DNA of 64,000 bases from GCA-2720975 sp964467985 (lineage in GTDB: Bacteria > Planctomycetota > UBA1135 > GCA-002686595): the NCBI GenBank assembly GCA_964467985.1, contig CAYXTP010000012.1, positions 60,888 through 124,887 of the forward strand. Direction: 5' to 3'. The position numbers and the translations under genes are program-made. Numbering within the stretch: position 1 is the stretch's first letter; the number at the start of each line of letters is the position of its first letter. The notes under the pieces are model-generated. The model was not told the origin of the DNA and searched no databases. It saw only the letters and a list, made by a program, of their open reading frames with translations. Of the stretch, positions 45,330 through 54,671 are shown in pieces.

Positions 45330-47795
45330 ATGAACAGTCGCTATCCCCTTCTCGCCGTCCTGGCCCTCGTGGGCATCAGCGTCGTGCTGTTCACCCTCTT
45401 GCGAGACGAGGGAGGTGCACTCGGGCCCGTGCACGTGTCCGGCCCGAGTTCGCAGAGCGAAGAGTCTGGCGTTCGCGACCTTCGAGGTTTTGCCGGGCTC
45501 CCAGATTCCGACGGCGCCGAGCGCAGCGATGTCTCTAATCCAGCGGACCCTGGGGGCAACCCGGCGCAAACCGATTCGGCCCAGGGGGCTTTCCTTCGGG
45601 TGGTCAACGATTGGGACGACACGCCCGCGGCCGAGCTCTACTTGCGGGTGGTGGTCTTCGGCCCCGACGCCGCTAACGAGAGGGGGATCACAAGGCCCAG
45701 CGTGCTGGCGCAGCACTTGCCCAAGACCTCGCCCGACGGAATGGTCGACCTGCAGCCCTTCCTCGAGGCGCAGAGTGGAGCAGTTGTCCGCTCGCTCGCC
45801 GTCATGTTCCTGAACAACAGTGATTGGGAGCTCCAGCCCTCTGCAATCCGGCCCACTGATCTCGGAGCGACTCAATCGACTGCCCTGGAACTGCGCGCAT
45901 TCCGACGTCAGGCTGCCCCGGTTCGCGGCCTCGTCCTGGACAAGGAGACCGGACAACCCCTGCCGCACCTCGCGTTGCGAGCTCAACGCTGGTTGGACGT
46001 GCAGGACGCGAGCATCGAGCGTGAGACCGTCTACGAAGCAGGGGGCTACCTGCGATCCACAGACAGTTTCGATGGCCCCACGGCTGAGTGGATCATCACC
46101 GACGAAACTGGACGGTTTGTCACGGCGGATTCCTATGCCGCCGGTCGGATCGGATTCCTAACTCTCGATCATGAGCGCACCGACGGTCAACACATACTGA
46201 CACCCACAGGAGAAGCGCTTGAGACCGAGTTCCGCCTCTCAGTCGGACCGATTATCCTGCTCAACTTCGACCCGCCGGGTGGGCGACAACACAGTGATTT
46301 CGTCGCGGGGATCTGGCGCGCACCTGCGGAACTCGTGCGCACCGAAGGCGTGTTCGAATGGCCGTCACCCTGGTCCCCCGACGGCGGATCCAAGGCGGGG
46401 TTAGCGGGAAACGCAACGCCCGTACGCGGCTCATCTCCAACTTGGTTCCGACCTTCGCTCGAAAACGTGGAGGATGCACCACTGCCCTCGCGCGTGTTCC
46501 TGGCCTCGCGCGACGGGCGAGTGTTCGGTCACGCCCCATTGAGCGAGTACGAACGCTACGCCCACGAACCCCTGCGCGTGGAGCTTCAGGAGCGCTCATC
46601 CCTCGACGTCCTACTCGTGTGGCCCGAAGGTGAGCCAAGGGTGGGCTACGCCGACGTGACCCTGTCCGCATCAGGCCAATCCGTTGCGGGAGCTTCCGCC
46701 TACCTAGCCGACCGATGGGTACCGCGCTGGGAGACGGATGCGGAGACTCCCTTCGACTTCCAGTTCGTCCCGCCGGGTCGGTACACGCTGGCCGTGACGC
46801 CCTCCGGCGCCAGGAGTCAGGCGCTTCAGGTCGCCGTGCCCTCACCGGAGCCCGTCCGCGTTGAGATCACCCGGCCCCCACCGTCCGAGTTGCACCAGGT
46901 GAAGGGTCGCGTGTTCAGTTCCTCCGGGGCGTCGCTCGATGGCCAGCAAGGCCGAGCCCAACTCACGGCCCTCACCATGCAAGGACTCAAAGGATCGGAC
47001 CCATTCACGCGCATTCCCCTCGATTGGAAGTCCGGCGAGGCCCTGTTCAGCTTGGAAGACGTCCCTGCGGGGGACTACGTGTTCAATGCCCGCTGGCGAG
47101 ACGGGGCCCTGGCGACCACTGGCCTGCGCGTCTCGACCGAGATTCCCGTCCGACCCAAGGGGACAGGTCTTGAGTTCCGAGTTGATGACGACGTGCCCAC
47201 GCAGACCTTGGAGGTGCGTGTCATCGACCCCCAAGACCCCGGCCGAGTGAGCCTCGTGATTCGCGACGACCAAGGCTCCCTGGCCCACGCCTTCCTCGGC
47301 TTTTGCGCCGACGGAGACCTGACCGATGGCGTCACCACCCTACTCGACGGCCGCCGAGCCGCGGTCGCCCGCTTCGGACCCTACCCCCTCTCTGCAAAGA
47401 TCGACCTGACCCTGTGGATGGAGGGCTATCGCTCGCCTGTGATGAACGAGGACTTGTTCAGTCCCCCCGACGCCAACGGACTACGCACGGCCGAAATTCC
47501 CCTACGCAAGGGATGGAGCGTTCGGATCCACACCTACGAGACCCGCGATGGCGAAGACCTGGGACCTTTGGAGGGCATCGTCCTGGCTTTTGATGGCAAC
47601 CGCACAACTCCCTCCAGCGCGGCAGGCTTCATCTACTCCGAGGCGGACGAGAGCCCAACCCACCTCCAGGTCATCACGCCCGGCTGGCAACTGGTCGACC
47701 GCAGTTCCTGGAGCGAGTGGGGCAGCGTATTCGCCCAGGACGGCTCGTTCACGGTGGAAGACGGGCGCTTGACCGTATTCGTCCAAGCCAGGTGA
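45330..47795 (+). CDS. Large carboxypeptidase-regulatory-like exported protein, 821 aa
   Basis: The ATG at 45330 gives an N-terminal membrane anchor (YPLLAVLALVGISVVLFTLL) followed by a Ser/Glu/Gly-rich linker. Several beta modules of CarboxypepD_reg / Cna-B-like form are visible, for example VRGLVLDKETGQPLPHLAL (about 205-225), PFDFQFVPPGRYTLAVTPSG, HQVKGRVFSSSGASLDGQQG, and GEALFSLEDVPAGDYVFNA. Such folds usually mediate adhesion or act as structural spacers; no catalytic domain is evident. Paralogues occur at 1-935 and 55979-58171. It follows the rearrangement scar, with a 78-base gap. Confidence 0.82.
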   Translation: MNSRYPLLAVLALVGISVVLFTLLRDEGGALGPVHVSGPSSQSEESGVRDLRGFAGLPDSDGAERSDVSNPADPGGNPAQTDSAQGAFLRVVNDWDDTPAAELYLRVVVFGPDAANERGITRPSVLAQHLPKTSPDGMVDLQPFLEAQSGAVVRSLAVMFLNNSDWELQPSAIRPTDLGATQSTALELRAFRRQAAPVRGLVLDKETGQPLPHLALRAQRWLDVQDASIERETVYEAGGYLRSTDSFDGPTAEWIITDETGRFVTADSYAAGRIGFLTLDHERTDGQHILTPTGEALETEFRLSVGPIILLNFDPPGGRQHSDFVAGIWRAPAELVRTEGVFEWPSPWSPDGGSKAGLAGNATPVRGSSPTWFRPSLENVEDAPLPSRVFLASRDGRVFGHAPLSEYERYAHEPLRVELQERSSLDVLLVWPEGEPRVGYADVTLSASGQSVAGASAYLADRWVPRWETDAETPFDFQFVPPGRYTLAVTPSGARSQALQVAVPSPEPVRVEITRPPPSELHQVKGRVFSSSGASLDGQQGRAQLTALTMQGLKGSDPFTRIPLDWKSGEALFSLEDVPAGDYVFNARWRDGALATTGLRVSTEIPVRPKGTGLEFRVDDDVPTQTLEVRVIDPQDPGRVSLVIRDDQGSLAHAFLGFCADGDLTDGVTTLLDGRRAAVARFGPYPLSAKIDLTLWMEGYRSPVMNEDLFSPPDANGLRTAEIPLRKGWSVRIHTYETRDGEDLGPLEGIVLAFDGNRTTPSSAAGFIYSEADESPTHLQVITPGWQLVDRSSWSEWGSVFAQDGSFTVEDGRLTVFVQAR

Positions 47796-47869
47796 GCATA
47801 GATCGGCAAGCTGGGCCAGAATCGCCATCGCCCTGCGAACTCTTGTCACTCACGACCCAAGCCTCCTCC

Positions 47870-48583
47870 ATGATCCGCATCCGACGCGCAGCTGACCGGG
47901 GCCATGCCAACCACGGCTGGCTGGACGCCCACCACACGTTTTCGTTCGCCGACTACCACGACCCCGAGCACATGCAGTTCGGTCCCTTGCGTGTGCTCAA
48001 CCAGGACCGCATCCAAGCGGGTCAGGGTTTTCCGACCCACGGCCACCGCGATATGGAGATCGTGACCTACGTCCTGGATGGCACGCTTGAGCACAAGGAC
48101 AACATGGGCAACGGTTCGCGCATCACCCCCGGGGACGTGCAGTTCATGTCCGCAGGCAGTGGGGTGACGCACAGCGAATTCAACCCCTCCCCCGACGAGG
48201 CTCTCGAACTCCTGCAGATGTGGATTCTGCCCAGCCAGCGCGGCAACACGCCGCGCTACGAGCAACGCCACTTCCCCTCTGAGGAACGTAACGGAACCCT
48301 GTGCTTGGTGGTTTCACCCGACGGTGAGCACAATTCGCTTACCATCGGACAGGATGCGCGCCTCTACGTCGGGCACCTGGACGCCGGACAAACCGTGCAA
48401 CACTCTTTGGCTCCCGGCCGATCAGCCTGGGTCCACCTCGCCCGCGGCCGCGCTTTGATCGCTGGCGAGACGCTCGAAGCGGGCGATGGCCTCGCCGTGA
48501 GTGACGAGTCCGCCCTCCAGTTTGAGGGCCTCGACAACGCCGAACTGGTAGTGTGGGACCTACCCCAGGAGCAACAGTCATGA
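47870..48583 (+). CDS. Pirin-family protein, 237 aa
   Basis: Bicupin of the pirin/YhaK family. The N-terminal cupin shows DAHHTFSFADYHDPEHMQFG, GFPTHGHRDMEIVTYVLDG (metal-binding His and Glu) and LEHKDNMGNGSRITPGDVQF. The C-terminal half is the second cupin. Some members act as quercetin dioxygenases; others regulate transcription. No signal peptide. The gene starts a tight operon with a nitroreductase (four-base overlap) and a PP-loop ATPase, implying a shared redox or stress role. Confidence 0.92.
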   Translation: MIRIRRAADRGHANHGWLDAHHTFSFADYHDPEHMQFGPLRVLNQDRIQAGQGFPTHGHRDMEIVTYVLDGTLEHKDNMGNGSRITPGDVQFMSAGSGVTHSEFNPSPDEALELLQMWILPSQRGNTPRYEQRHFPSEERNGTLCLVVSPDGEHNSLTIGQDARLYVGHLDAGQTVQHSLAPGRSAWVHLARGRALIAGETLEAGDGLAVSDESALQFEGLDNAELVVWDLPQEQQS

Positions 48584-49176
48584 CGCGCAAGACAGCAGAC
48601 GCCAACCATCCCCTTCACGAACTGATCGCCGAGCGCTGGAGCCCCCTGGCCTTCGCGGACCGCAGCGTGCCTTCAGCCGACCTCGCGAGTGTGCTGGAAG
48701 CGGCCCGCTGGGCCCCTTCCAGTTACAACGAACAACCCTGGTCCTTCGCCCTCGCCACGCGCGAGAACCCGGCCGATTTCGAGACCCTCGCCGACTTGTT
48801 GGTGGAGGGCAACGCGTGGGCCCGCCGCGCTCCGGTGCTGTTGCTGTCCATTGCTCTCGAGACGTACTCCCGCAATGCCAAGCCGAACATCCATGCTTGG
48901 CACGACGTGGGTCTCGCAGCCGGAACCTTGGTACTGCAGGCCCAAGCTCTCGGTCTCGCCGCCCACCAGATGGGCGGCTTCGATGCCGCGAAGGCACGCG
49001 CGGTACTTGAACTGCCCGACAACGCCTCGCCCGTGGCCATGATCGCCCTCGGTTACCCGGGCACGCTCGACGATCTGCCCGAGTCCATGCACCAACGCGA
49101 GTCCAGCCCCCGCACGCGCAAGCCCCTCGCCGAGATCATCTTCAGCGGCCGCTGGGGTGAGCCCGCGACACCGTGA
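48580..49176 (+). CDS. Nitroreductase-family FMN oxidoreductase, 198 aa
   Basis: Flavoprotein of the NfsA/FRP-like fold. The N-terminal FMN-phosphate region ERWSPLAFADRSVP and ARWAPSSYNEQPWSFALATR is typical, with SxxNxQPW. The hydrophobic helix DVGLAAGTLVLQAQALGLAAH and the GYPG turn near the C-terminus are also diagnostic. It reduces nitro or quinone compounds with NAD(P)H. Start overlaps the pirin stop (ATGA), and its own stop overlaps the GTG start of the next gene, so all three are coupled. Confidence 0.92.
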   Translation: MTRKTADANHPLHELIAERWSPLAFADRSVPSADLASVLEAARWAPSSYNEQPWSFALATRENPADFETLADLLVEGNAWARRAPVLLLSIALETYSRNAKPNIHAWHDVGLAAGTLVLQAQALGLAAHQMGGFDAAKARAVLELPDNASPVAMIALGYPGTLDDLPESMHQRESSPRTRKPLAEIIFSGRWGEPATP

Positions 49177-49853
49177 CTCCCAAGAAGATCCTGCTCTCTT
49201 GGAGCAGCGGGAAAGACAGCGCCTGGGCGCTGCACGTCCTGCGTCAAGACAGTCGCATTGAAGTCGCCGGGCTCTTCACAACGGTCAACCGTCAGCATGG
49301 GCGCGTGGCCATGCACGGCGTGCGCGAGACCCTGCTCGAAGCTCAGGCGCGCGCCGTGGGCCTTCCCCTGCAAGTCGCCTCTCTACCCCACCCGTGCTCA
49401 AACTCTGAATATGAAGAACGTGTGACCTTGGCGCTGGCCAAGGTCAAGGCCAACGGAATCACAGGACTTGCCTTCGGTGACCTGTTTCTCGAAGACGTGC
49501 GCGAGTACCGGGAGCGGCAAGTTGAAACCCTCGACCTCGAACCTCATTTTCCCCTGTGGGGGTCAGACACGAAGTCTCTCGCCAATGAAATGATCGACGC
49601 CGGCACCCAGGCCTTCGTCACTTGCCTCGACCCCAAACAGATTCCACGCGCCCTCGCAGGCCACGCCTTCGACCACGAGTTCCTGGGCGAACTCCCCAAT
49701 ACGGCCGATCCGTGCGGTGAGAACGGCGAGTTTCACACGTTTGTCTCGGCTGGTCCCGCATTCAGTGACACGCTTCGGGTCGCAACCGGGGAGACCGTAC
49801 AGCGCGAGGGTTTTGTCTACACCGATCTGCTTCCACTCGAAGGCAAACACTAG
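49173..49853 (+). CDS. PP-loop ATPase of the Dph6/MJ0570 (diphthine-ammonia-ligase-like) family, 226 aa
   Basis: The PP-loop motif SWSSGKDSAWALHVL (S-G-K-D-S) lies at residues 5-20, and the second family motif appears as FGDLFLEDVREYRERQVETL (GDLxLxxVRxYRE). The start is GTG in a GTGA overlap with the nitroreductase stop. In archaea and eukaryotes Dph6 amidates diphthine on EF2; bacterial relatives lack that substrate, so the reaction here is probably another adenylation/amidation or thiolation. A direct role in the selenoprotein next door, whose stop is 20 bases away on the opposite strand, is not implied. Confidence 0.9.
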   Translation: MTPKKILLSWSSGKDSAWALHVLRQDSRIEVAGLFTTVNRQHGRVAMHGVRETLLEAQARAVGLPLQVASLPHPCSNSEYEERVTLALAKVKANGITGLAFGDLFLEDVREYRERQVETLDLEPHFPLWGSDTKSLANEMIDAGTQAFVTCLDPKQIPRALAGHAFDHEFLGELPNTADPCGENGEFHTFVSAGPAFSDTLRVATGETVQREGFVYTDLLPLEGKH

Positions 49854-49873
49854 GAACCGGTCTCCTGCTCGGC

Positions 49874-51124
49874 TCAGCGCAGGACTTCGAAGTCCAAGTC
49901 AATCCGCTTCCCAGCCCGCAGAACCACGACTTCCACGCGCTGTCCCGGCTTCCGTGTCAGTCTCCACCAAGCATGGAAGTGCTGGTGCGAGTCAAAGTCA
50001 CTCTTGCCCGCTGCCGAGAGAAAGACGTCTCCAACACGCAAGCCCGCGCCCGCTGCTTGCTGCCCGAAACGCCGGTTCTCACCCCATGTGACCAGGTATC
50101 CGACACGGAAGGCAAAGACCTCCGGCTCCAGGCCTAGGTCCTGCTTGTCCGGCCCGGTGAGTTCCGGCCCTCCAAACCCCGGGGCCGGATTGAAGCCCCA
50201 CTTGAAAGCGCGCCACGAGAATTCGAGCGGTGTGCCCCGTTTCCATCCCGGGGTCAGCTTCAAGGTTCCCTGCTTCTCAGACCCCGCACGTGCAAACTCG
50301 AGAGGCAACTCACCGCCATCGCCTGAGAAGTCGTGCAGCACCTGTCCCAAGTCCGCATAGCTCAGGAGCCGTTGAGTCGCGCTTGCCAACAGCCGATCCC
50401 CCGTGCGCAATCCAGCTTGCCCGGCGAAGGACCCTTGCTCCACGGCCAAGACCAGCATGGGGTCTTGCGGGTCGAGTTCCAATCCGATGCGACTGGGCGG
50501 GGGGTACACCCAGCGATCATCCTCCTTCCACGTCCCTGCCCCGCGGGCCTCTTCGTAGAAGGCCGGAAACACACTGTGACAGTGCACGCACTCCCCCTTG
50601 TCCCGCTTGACAAAGGACGGAATCTTCTCGATCAACAGCGGCTCAGCCAGCGTCCTCGCCACGGGCGCCACACGTTTGTGCTCTCCAAGCGTTTCCCTGA
50701 GCAGGTCCTCAAACGCCTCTAGCCCCAGCCAACGATCCGGCGCCAAGTGATCGCGCCCCCCGTACCGGTGATACACGTGCCCGTTCGGATGGGCGAGCAG
50801 CACCGAGAAGGTCAGATCGAAGTCAAACGCATAGCGCGCAAGATCCACGCCTCGCATGTCCGTCACGCGCACGCAAACGAACTGTTCATAGAGTTCCCTG
50901 AGCTGAGTTGAGGGACGGACAACCTGCCCGTCGAAGGAGCGGCACTCCTTTCATTCCTCTCAGCGGAACACGATCATGAGTGGCCGGCCCGTCTCCCCAG
51001 CGATCTCGGTGGCCTTCGCCAAGTCGGTTTCCCAGTGCACGCCTACTTGCTCGTCCTGACGCTGGGCCTGGGTGGTCACGAAGCCGAGTAGGGCAACGAC
51101 TACGCATAGCAGAATCGTCTTCAT
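49874..51124 (-). CDS. Candidate double-Sec protein: thioredoxin fold, CxxCH and two PDZ domains, 416 aa
   Basis: The frame from ATG 51124 to the stop at 49874 is continuous except for two TGAs, at 50962-50960 and 50953-50951. They fall in MIVFR-U-EE-U-KEC (Sec55, Sec58, Cys61), at the N-terminus of the first helix of a thioredoxin-like fold. Residues 1-21 are a signal peptide (LLCVVVALLGFVTTQA). After about 120 residues of thioredoxin-like sequence comes CVHCH (179-183), a covalent c-type heme motif. Two PDZ domains follow (about 215-285 with AVEQGSFAGQAGLRTGDRLL; about 340-400 with AGLRVGDVFLS). Downstream hairpins suit SECIS. The part from 50872 on would be called alone as a 332-residue fragment. 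A pseudogene is possible but two stops both at redox positions argue against it. Confidence 0.8.
50914..50950 (-). promoter_or_regulatory. Putative SECIS region for two UGAs (two hairpins)
   Basis: On the minus strand AAGGAG (50950-50945) pairs with CTCCTT (50939-50934) around TGCCG. Next, GACGGGCA (50932-50925) pairs with TGTCCGTC (50921-50914; one G-U) around loop GGT (50924-50922). The second hairpin has an eight-pair stem and G in its loop; its loop begins 26 bases after the second UGA and 35 after the first, so a single element could serve both. Confidence 0.55.
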
Positions 51125-51377
51125 CCACTGACCCTAGCACTTCATGCCTCCCCTGCCCAACCAGGGTTGATGGGCACAGTCGACCCAGGCCTCGCTCCAC
51201 GGCGGCCAAACTTGGCCGGAATCCATGCAGCTCTTTGCTCGATGAGGGCCAAGGCGCGGGCGACCCGAGTCTGGCGATGACCGATGGTGAAAGCGTCGGA
51301 GCCTTTCTTGAGGGCAGTCGGGCCCAGCAGACGCCCATGCTTGTCCGGCTGGACGAGGGAGTGCGTTGACCCCGTCC

Positions 51378-52409
51378 TTACTCCGGCGGTTCCTGCCTGC
51401 CCGGTGCTCGCTCTCGGGCGTGTTGCTGCAAGTCCTCATGTTCGTCGTGCTCGTCGACGATCTCCTGGCCGAGCAGACACTCGAGAACATCTTCCAGGGT
51501 GACCACGCCCTCAAAACCACCGTACTCGTTGGTCACAGCCACGATGTGCTTGCGCTCTCGGACGAACTTGGAGAGCAGTTTGTGTGCCGGCATCGACATG
51601 GGAACGAATCCAATGGGATGCATAATGTCTTGGACTCGCTTGCGATCGCCTTGGGCGACGATGGCGTCGAAGACCTCCCGCCGATAGACGAGGCCGGCCA
51701 CACAGTCCGCCTCCTTGCCATCAGTCACTGGGATCCGGCTGTGGACCAGGTTTGAGCGACCGAGTTCATTCAAGCTGGCGTCGAGGGGCAGGGTCTCGAC
51801 TACGGTCCTGGGAGTACGGATGTCACCTGCGGTTACAGCGTCCAAGCGAAGGGCGTTCTCGATCCACGTTCGTTCTTCGTCCCGTACTGCTCCGTGAGCG
51901 GCCGCAAGCTTCGAGAACTGGATCACCTCGGCCTCGGAGGGGCCTGCGGAGGGGGCATCTCCCATCAAGCGCCGCATCACGATCTGCGCGGGCCTGGCCA
52001 CGGGCCACGCGGCCCAGGTCATGAGCTGAATAGGCCAGGCGCAGTAGATCCCGAGTACCGGTGCGAACCGGACACCGAAGCTCTTGGGCACGATCTCGGT
52101 GAAGGTCAGCATGAGGAAGGTGAATACTGCAGCAAAGACCCCCACGGCGTTGCTTCCAAGCTCCTCACCTATGGCCGCTCCACACCAAGTCGAGCCCACC
52201 GTGTGGGCCACGGTATTGATCGTCAAGATGCCTGCGATCGGCTCCTCGATATTCGACCGCAACTGCGCGAGCCGCTGCGCACCCTGTACGCGCCGGTGTC
52301 GCAAAAGTTCGATCTGCGAGGGCGTGACAGAATAAAGGACCGCCTCGAAGAGGGAGCAGAGGAACGACGCCAGAAGCGTGAAGCCGCCAACTAGGAAAAC
52401 AGTGGTCAC
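51378..52409 (-). CDS. CNNM/HlyC-CorC-type membrane protein with CBS domains, 343 aa
   Basis: The N-terminal CNNM (DUF21) domain has hydrophobic helices beginning FLVGGFTLLASFLCSLFEAVLYSV, with the conserved ITPSQ/IELL-like TPSQIELL. A linker with EEERTWIEN-like DEERTWIENALRL and two CBS domains follow (GDIRTPRTVVETLPLDASLN; IGFVPMSMPAHKLLSKFVRE, ending VTNEYGGFEGVVTLEDVLE). The family transports magnesium or other divalent cations or acts as a hemolysin-like exporter. The short C-terminus is acidic. Start is GTG, overlapping a small upstream ORF by four bases. Confidence 0.9.
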   Translation of the reverse strand: MTTVFLVGGFTLLASFLCSLFEAVLYSVTPSQIELLRHRRVQGAQRLAQLRSNIEEPIAGILTINTVAHTVGSTWCGAAIGEELGSNAVGVFAAVFTFLMLTFTEIVPKSFGVRFAPVLGIYCAWPIQLMTWAAWPVARPAQIVMRRLMGDAPSAGPSEAEVIQFSKLAAAHGAVRDEERTWIENALRLDAVTAGDIRTPRTVVETLPLDASLNELGRSNLVHSRIPVTDGKEADCVAGLVYRREVFDAIVAQGDRKRVQDIMHPIGFVPMSMPAHKLLSKFVRERKHIVAVTNEYGGFEGVVTLEDVLECLLGQEIVDEHDEHEDLQQHARERAPGRQEPPE

Positions 52410-52594
52410 GGCGAGCTACTCCGGTCAGAAAGCGAGAGCGGATATCGGTCGCGCCCAAGCTGGCGGGTCCCGAGATCGACGCGAACCCAATCTCCACCGC
52501 CGACGCCTGCCGGATCATTGCGGCGGTGGATGTTCACGTGTCGCGCAAACACCGCCAGACCCCCAATGGCCGCGAACCCAAGACGGACGTACAT
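52406..52594 (-). CDS. Possible small membrane protein upstream of CNNM gene, 62 aa
   Basis: The ORF starts MYVRLGFAAIGGLAVFARHV, with a hydrophobic segment, and has a polar C-terminus (LGRDRYPLSLSDRSSSP). Its stop overlaps the GTG of the CNNM gene (GTGA), the spacing of a translationally coupled pair. No family was recognised, and the rest of the upstream region to 52802 holds no gene, so this could be a leader rather than a protein. Confidence 0.35.
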   Translation of the reverse strand: MYVRLGFAAIGGLAVFARHVNIHRRNDPAGVGGGDWVRVDLGTRQLGRDRYPLSLSDRSSSP

Positions 52595-52802
52595 AGGCAA
52601 CGACAGTCTACAAGCTCAATGGACACGAGCAGAAGGGCCCGCACCGCAATGCCGATCAGAATCCGGCACGCCTGACGCCGGTCGCGAGCCCCGGGCCCCT
52701 CCATGGATCTGCGCCCCTGGCAACTAACCGTCTGCCGCAGGCCCCCGTTTCCCCATCATTCCGAAGGCGACGGCGCGCTATGCGAAGCGGTACGCTGGGC
52801 TC

Positions 52803-54458
52803 GTGGACATCTGGCAGGTTTTACTCGACATCGTGGTCCTCTTGGGAGTGGGCGCCCTCTTCGGGGGTCTCTTCGAGCGTGTGGGCCAGAGCGCAATCAT
52901 CGGCTACCTGATCGCCGGAGCCCTACTTGGGCCAAACGTGCTGCACCTCATCCGAAGTGGCGATGAAGTGCTCGCGGTTTCGGAACTCGGCGTGGCTCTG
53001 TTGCTCTTCACTGTCGGACTGGAGTTCTCGTGGTCTCGTCTGCGCGGTATGGGTCGGCTGGCACTGGGGAGCGGCACACTCCAGGTTCTGGTGACCACGG
53101 CACTCGGGGCGGGAGCCGGAGCCCTTGCAGGACTCGGGTCCGGCGGGGCCTTGGCCATTGGAGCCATCTGCGCGTTGAGCAGCACGGCCTGCGTGCTACG
53201 CGTGCTGACTGCCCGGGGCGAACTCGAAAGCGTGCACGGTGACCGCGCCTTGGGGATCCTCCTCGTGCAAGACATGGCCGTTGTGCCCTTGGTGCTGCTC
53301 GTCAGCGTTCTCTCGGACGGGGGTTCGACCAAGCAGATCTTCTGGGGAGTCCTACAGACCGCTGGCATCGGCGCGGCACTGGTCGCCGCCCTGTACGTGA
53401 TCTTCTACCACATCGTCCCCCGACTGCTTGCGATCGGCCCCATGCACTCGAACCGTGAACTCCCACTGCTTGTCGCGGTGGCGTCGGGTCTCGGCTCAGG
53501 GGTGGTCGCCCACTCGGCCGGCGTGTCCCCCGCCCTGGGTGCATTTGTGGCCGGCATGTTGCTTGCGGAATCGCCATTTGCGACCCAGATCCGATCGGAC
53601 GTGTCCTCCCTGAAGACGCTTCTCTTGACCTTGTTTTTCACCGCGATGGGAATGTTGACCGATCCCGCGTGGATCGCGTCGAACGCCCTACTCGTGGGTT
53701 CGGTCGTCGCATTGGTTCTGGTTGGCAAGACGGCCATCGTGTGGGCTGCGCTGCGACTCCTTGGCGGCCGTGGGCGGACTGCGTTGGCGGCGGGCGTCTG
53801 CCTCGGTCAACTGGGCGAGTTCTCGTTTGTCTTGGCCGATATCGCCCGCGGAGAGCTCCTGGACGAGAAAACTTTCATGCTCGTTATCTCCACGACAGTC
53901 ATCACCATGGCGCTCACGCCCTACCTCGTAGGCCATGCGCCCGTGTTGGCCGCACGCTTTGCTCGCGGGAGCGCTCCAGCACTCAAGAAAGGGGACGCTC
54001 AACCCCAGGCCCCCAATGCGGTCATCGTTATAGGCTTCGGCCCTGCAGGCCGCGCGGCGTCAGAGCGCATGGCTGAGCTCGGCTGGCATGTGGTGGTTGT
54101 CGACCAGAACCCCGCGGCCACTGGAGACGCTCGCGACCTCGGATACAGCGGAGTCACTGGAGACGCACACTACGCGGAGGTGCTGGAACACGCAGGTCTG
54201 CAGTCCGCCTCCTACATCGTTGTCACGGTTCCGGGCGCCGCCGCCGCCCTTCGACTCGTGAGCGACATTCGGCTGCGCGCGCCCCACGCCCAGGTCCTAG
54301 TGCGTGCTCGCTTCCACCGCTCCCTTGCCGAACTGCAAGCAGCCGGCGCGCACGTGGTTGTGGATGAGGAGCACGAGATCGGCCGGCTGATGGCCCAGGC
54401 ACACGAGGACATGGTTCGTCGATCGCCGCGGGACGATCCCCCTGAACCCACATTGTGA
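52803..54458 (+). CDS. CPA2-family (Kef-type) cation/proton antiporter with TrkA-N domain, 551 aa
   Basis: About 12 hydrophobic segments with the CPA2 signatures LIAGALLGPNVLHL, AVSELGVALLLFTVGLEFSW, STACVLRVLTARGE and GLGSGVVAHSAGVSPALGAF. The C-terminus (about 415-551) is a nucleotide-binding RCK/TrkA-N domain: AVIVIGFGPAGRAASERMAE and VVVVDQNPAAT, then SADAEVL-like GDAHYAEVLEHAG. Predicted to exchange K+ or Na+ for protons, gated by NAD(H) or a metabolite. The start is GTG. Upstream about 200 bases hold no other gene. Confidence 0.92.
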   Translation: MDIWQVLLDIVVLLGVGALFGGLFERVGQSAIIGYLIAGALLGPNVLHLIRSGDEVLAVSELGVALLLFTVGLEFSWSRLRGMGRLALGSGTLQVLVTTALGAGAGALAGLGSGGALAIGAICALSSTACVLRVLTARGELESVHGDRALGILLVQDMAVVPLVLLVSVLSDGGSTKQIFWGVLQTAGIGAALVAALYVIFYHIVPRLLAIGPMHSNRELPLLVAVASGLGSGVVAHSAGVSPALGAFVAGMLLAESPFATQIRSDVSSLKTLLLTLFFTAMGMLTDPAWIASNALLVGSVVALVLVGKTAIVWAALRLLGGRGRTALAAGVCLGQLGEFSFVLADIARGELLDEKTFMLVISTTVITMALTPYLVGHAPVLAARFARGSAPALKKGDAQPQAPNAVIVIGFGPAGRAASERMAELGWHVVVVDQNPAATGDARDLGYSGVTGDAHYAEVLEHAGLQSASYIVVTVPGAAAALRLVSDIRLRAPHAQVLVRARFHRSLAELQAAGAHVVVDEEHEIGRLMAQAHEDMVRRSPRDDPPEPTL

Positions 54459-54671
54459 TACGAAGTCGTCCGCTAGCAGGTGTTTCTGATTGCGCTTGCC
54501 GAGACCGGTCCTCCCATTGATAAGTCCGCAGTGTCCATCCGATCGGGAATCGAAGAGAACTGCGAAAACGAGCCGGACCCTCTTCCCAAGTCTCTTCCTG
54601 CTCTTGGGGTCACTAGCCCAATCCCAACAGGGTGCCAACCTATTGCTGATCGTCGCGGCGTGACCCGCGTA

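Noticed and set aside
51125..51377. Plus-strand frame with tail ending MLVRLDEGVR
   Set aside because: Too short, overlaps the selenoprotein 5' region in antisense and has no homology that I can see.
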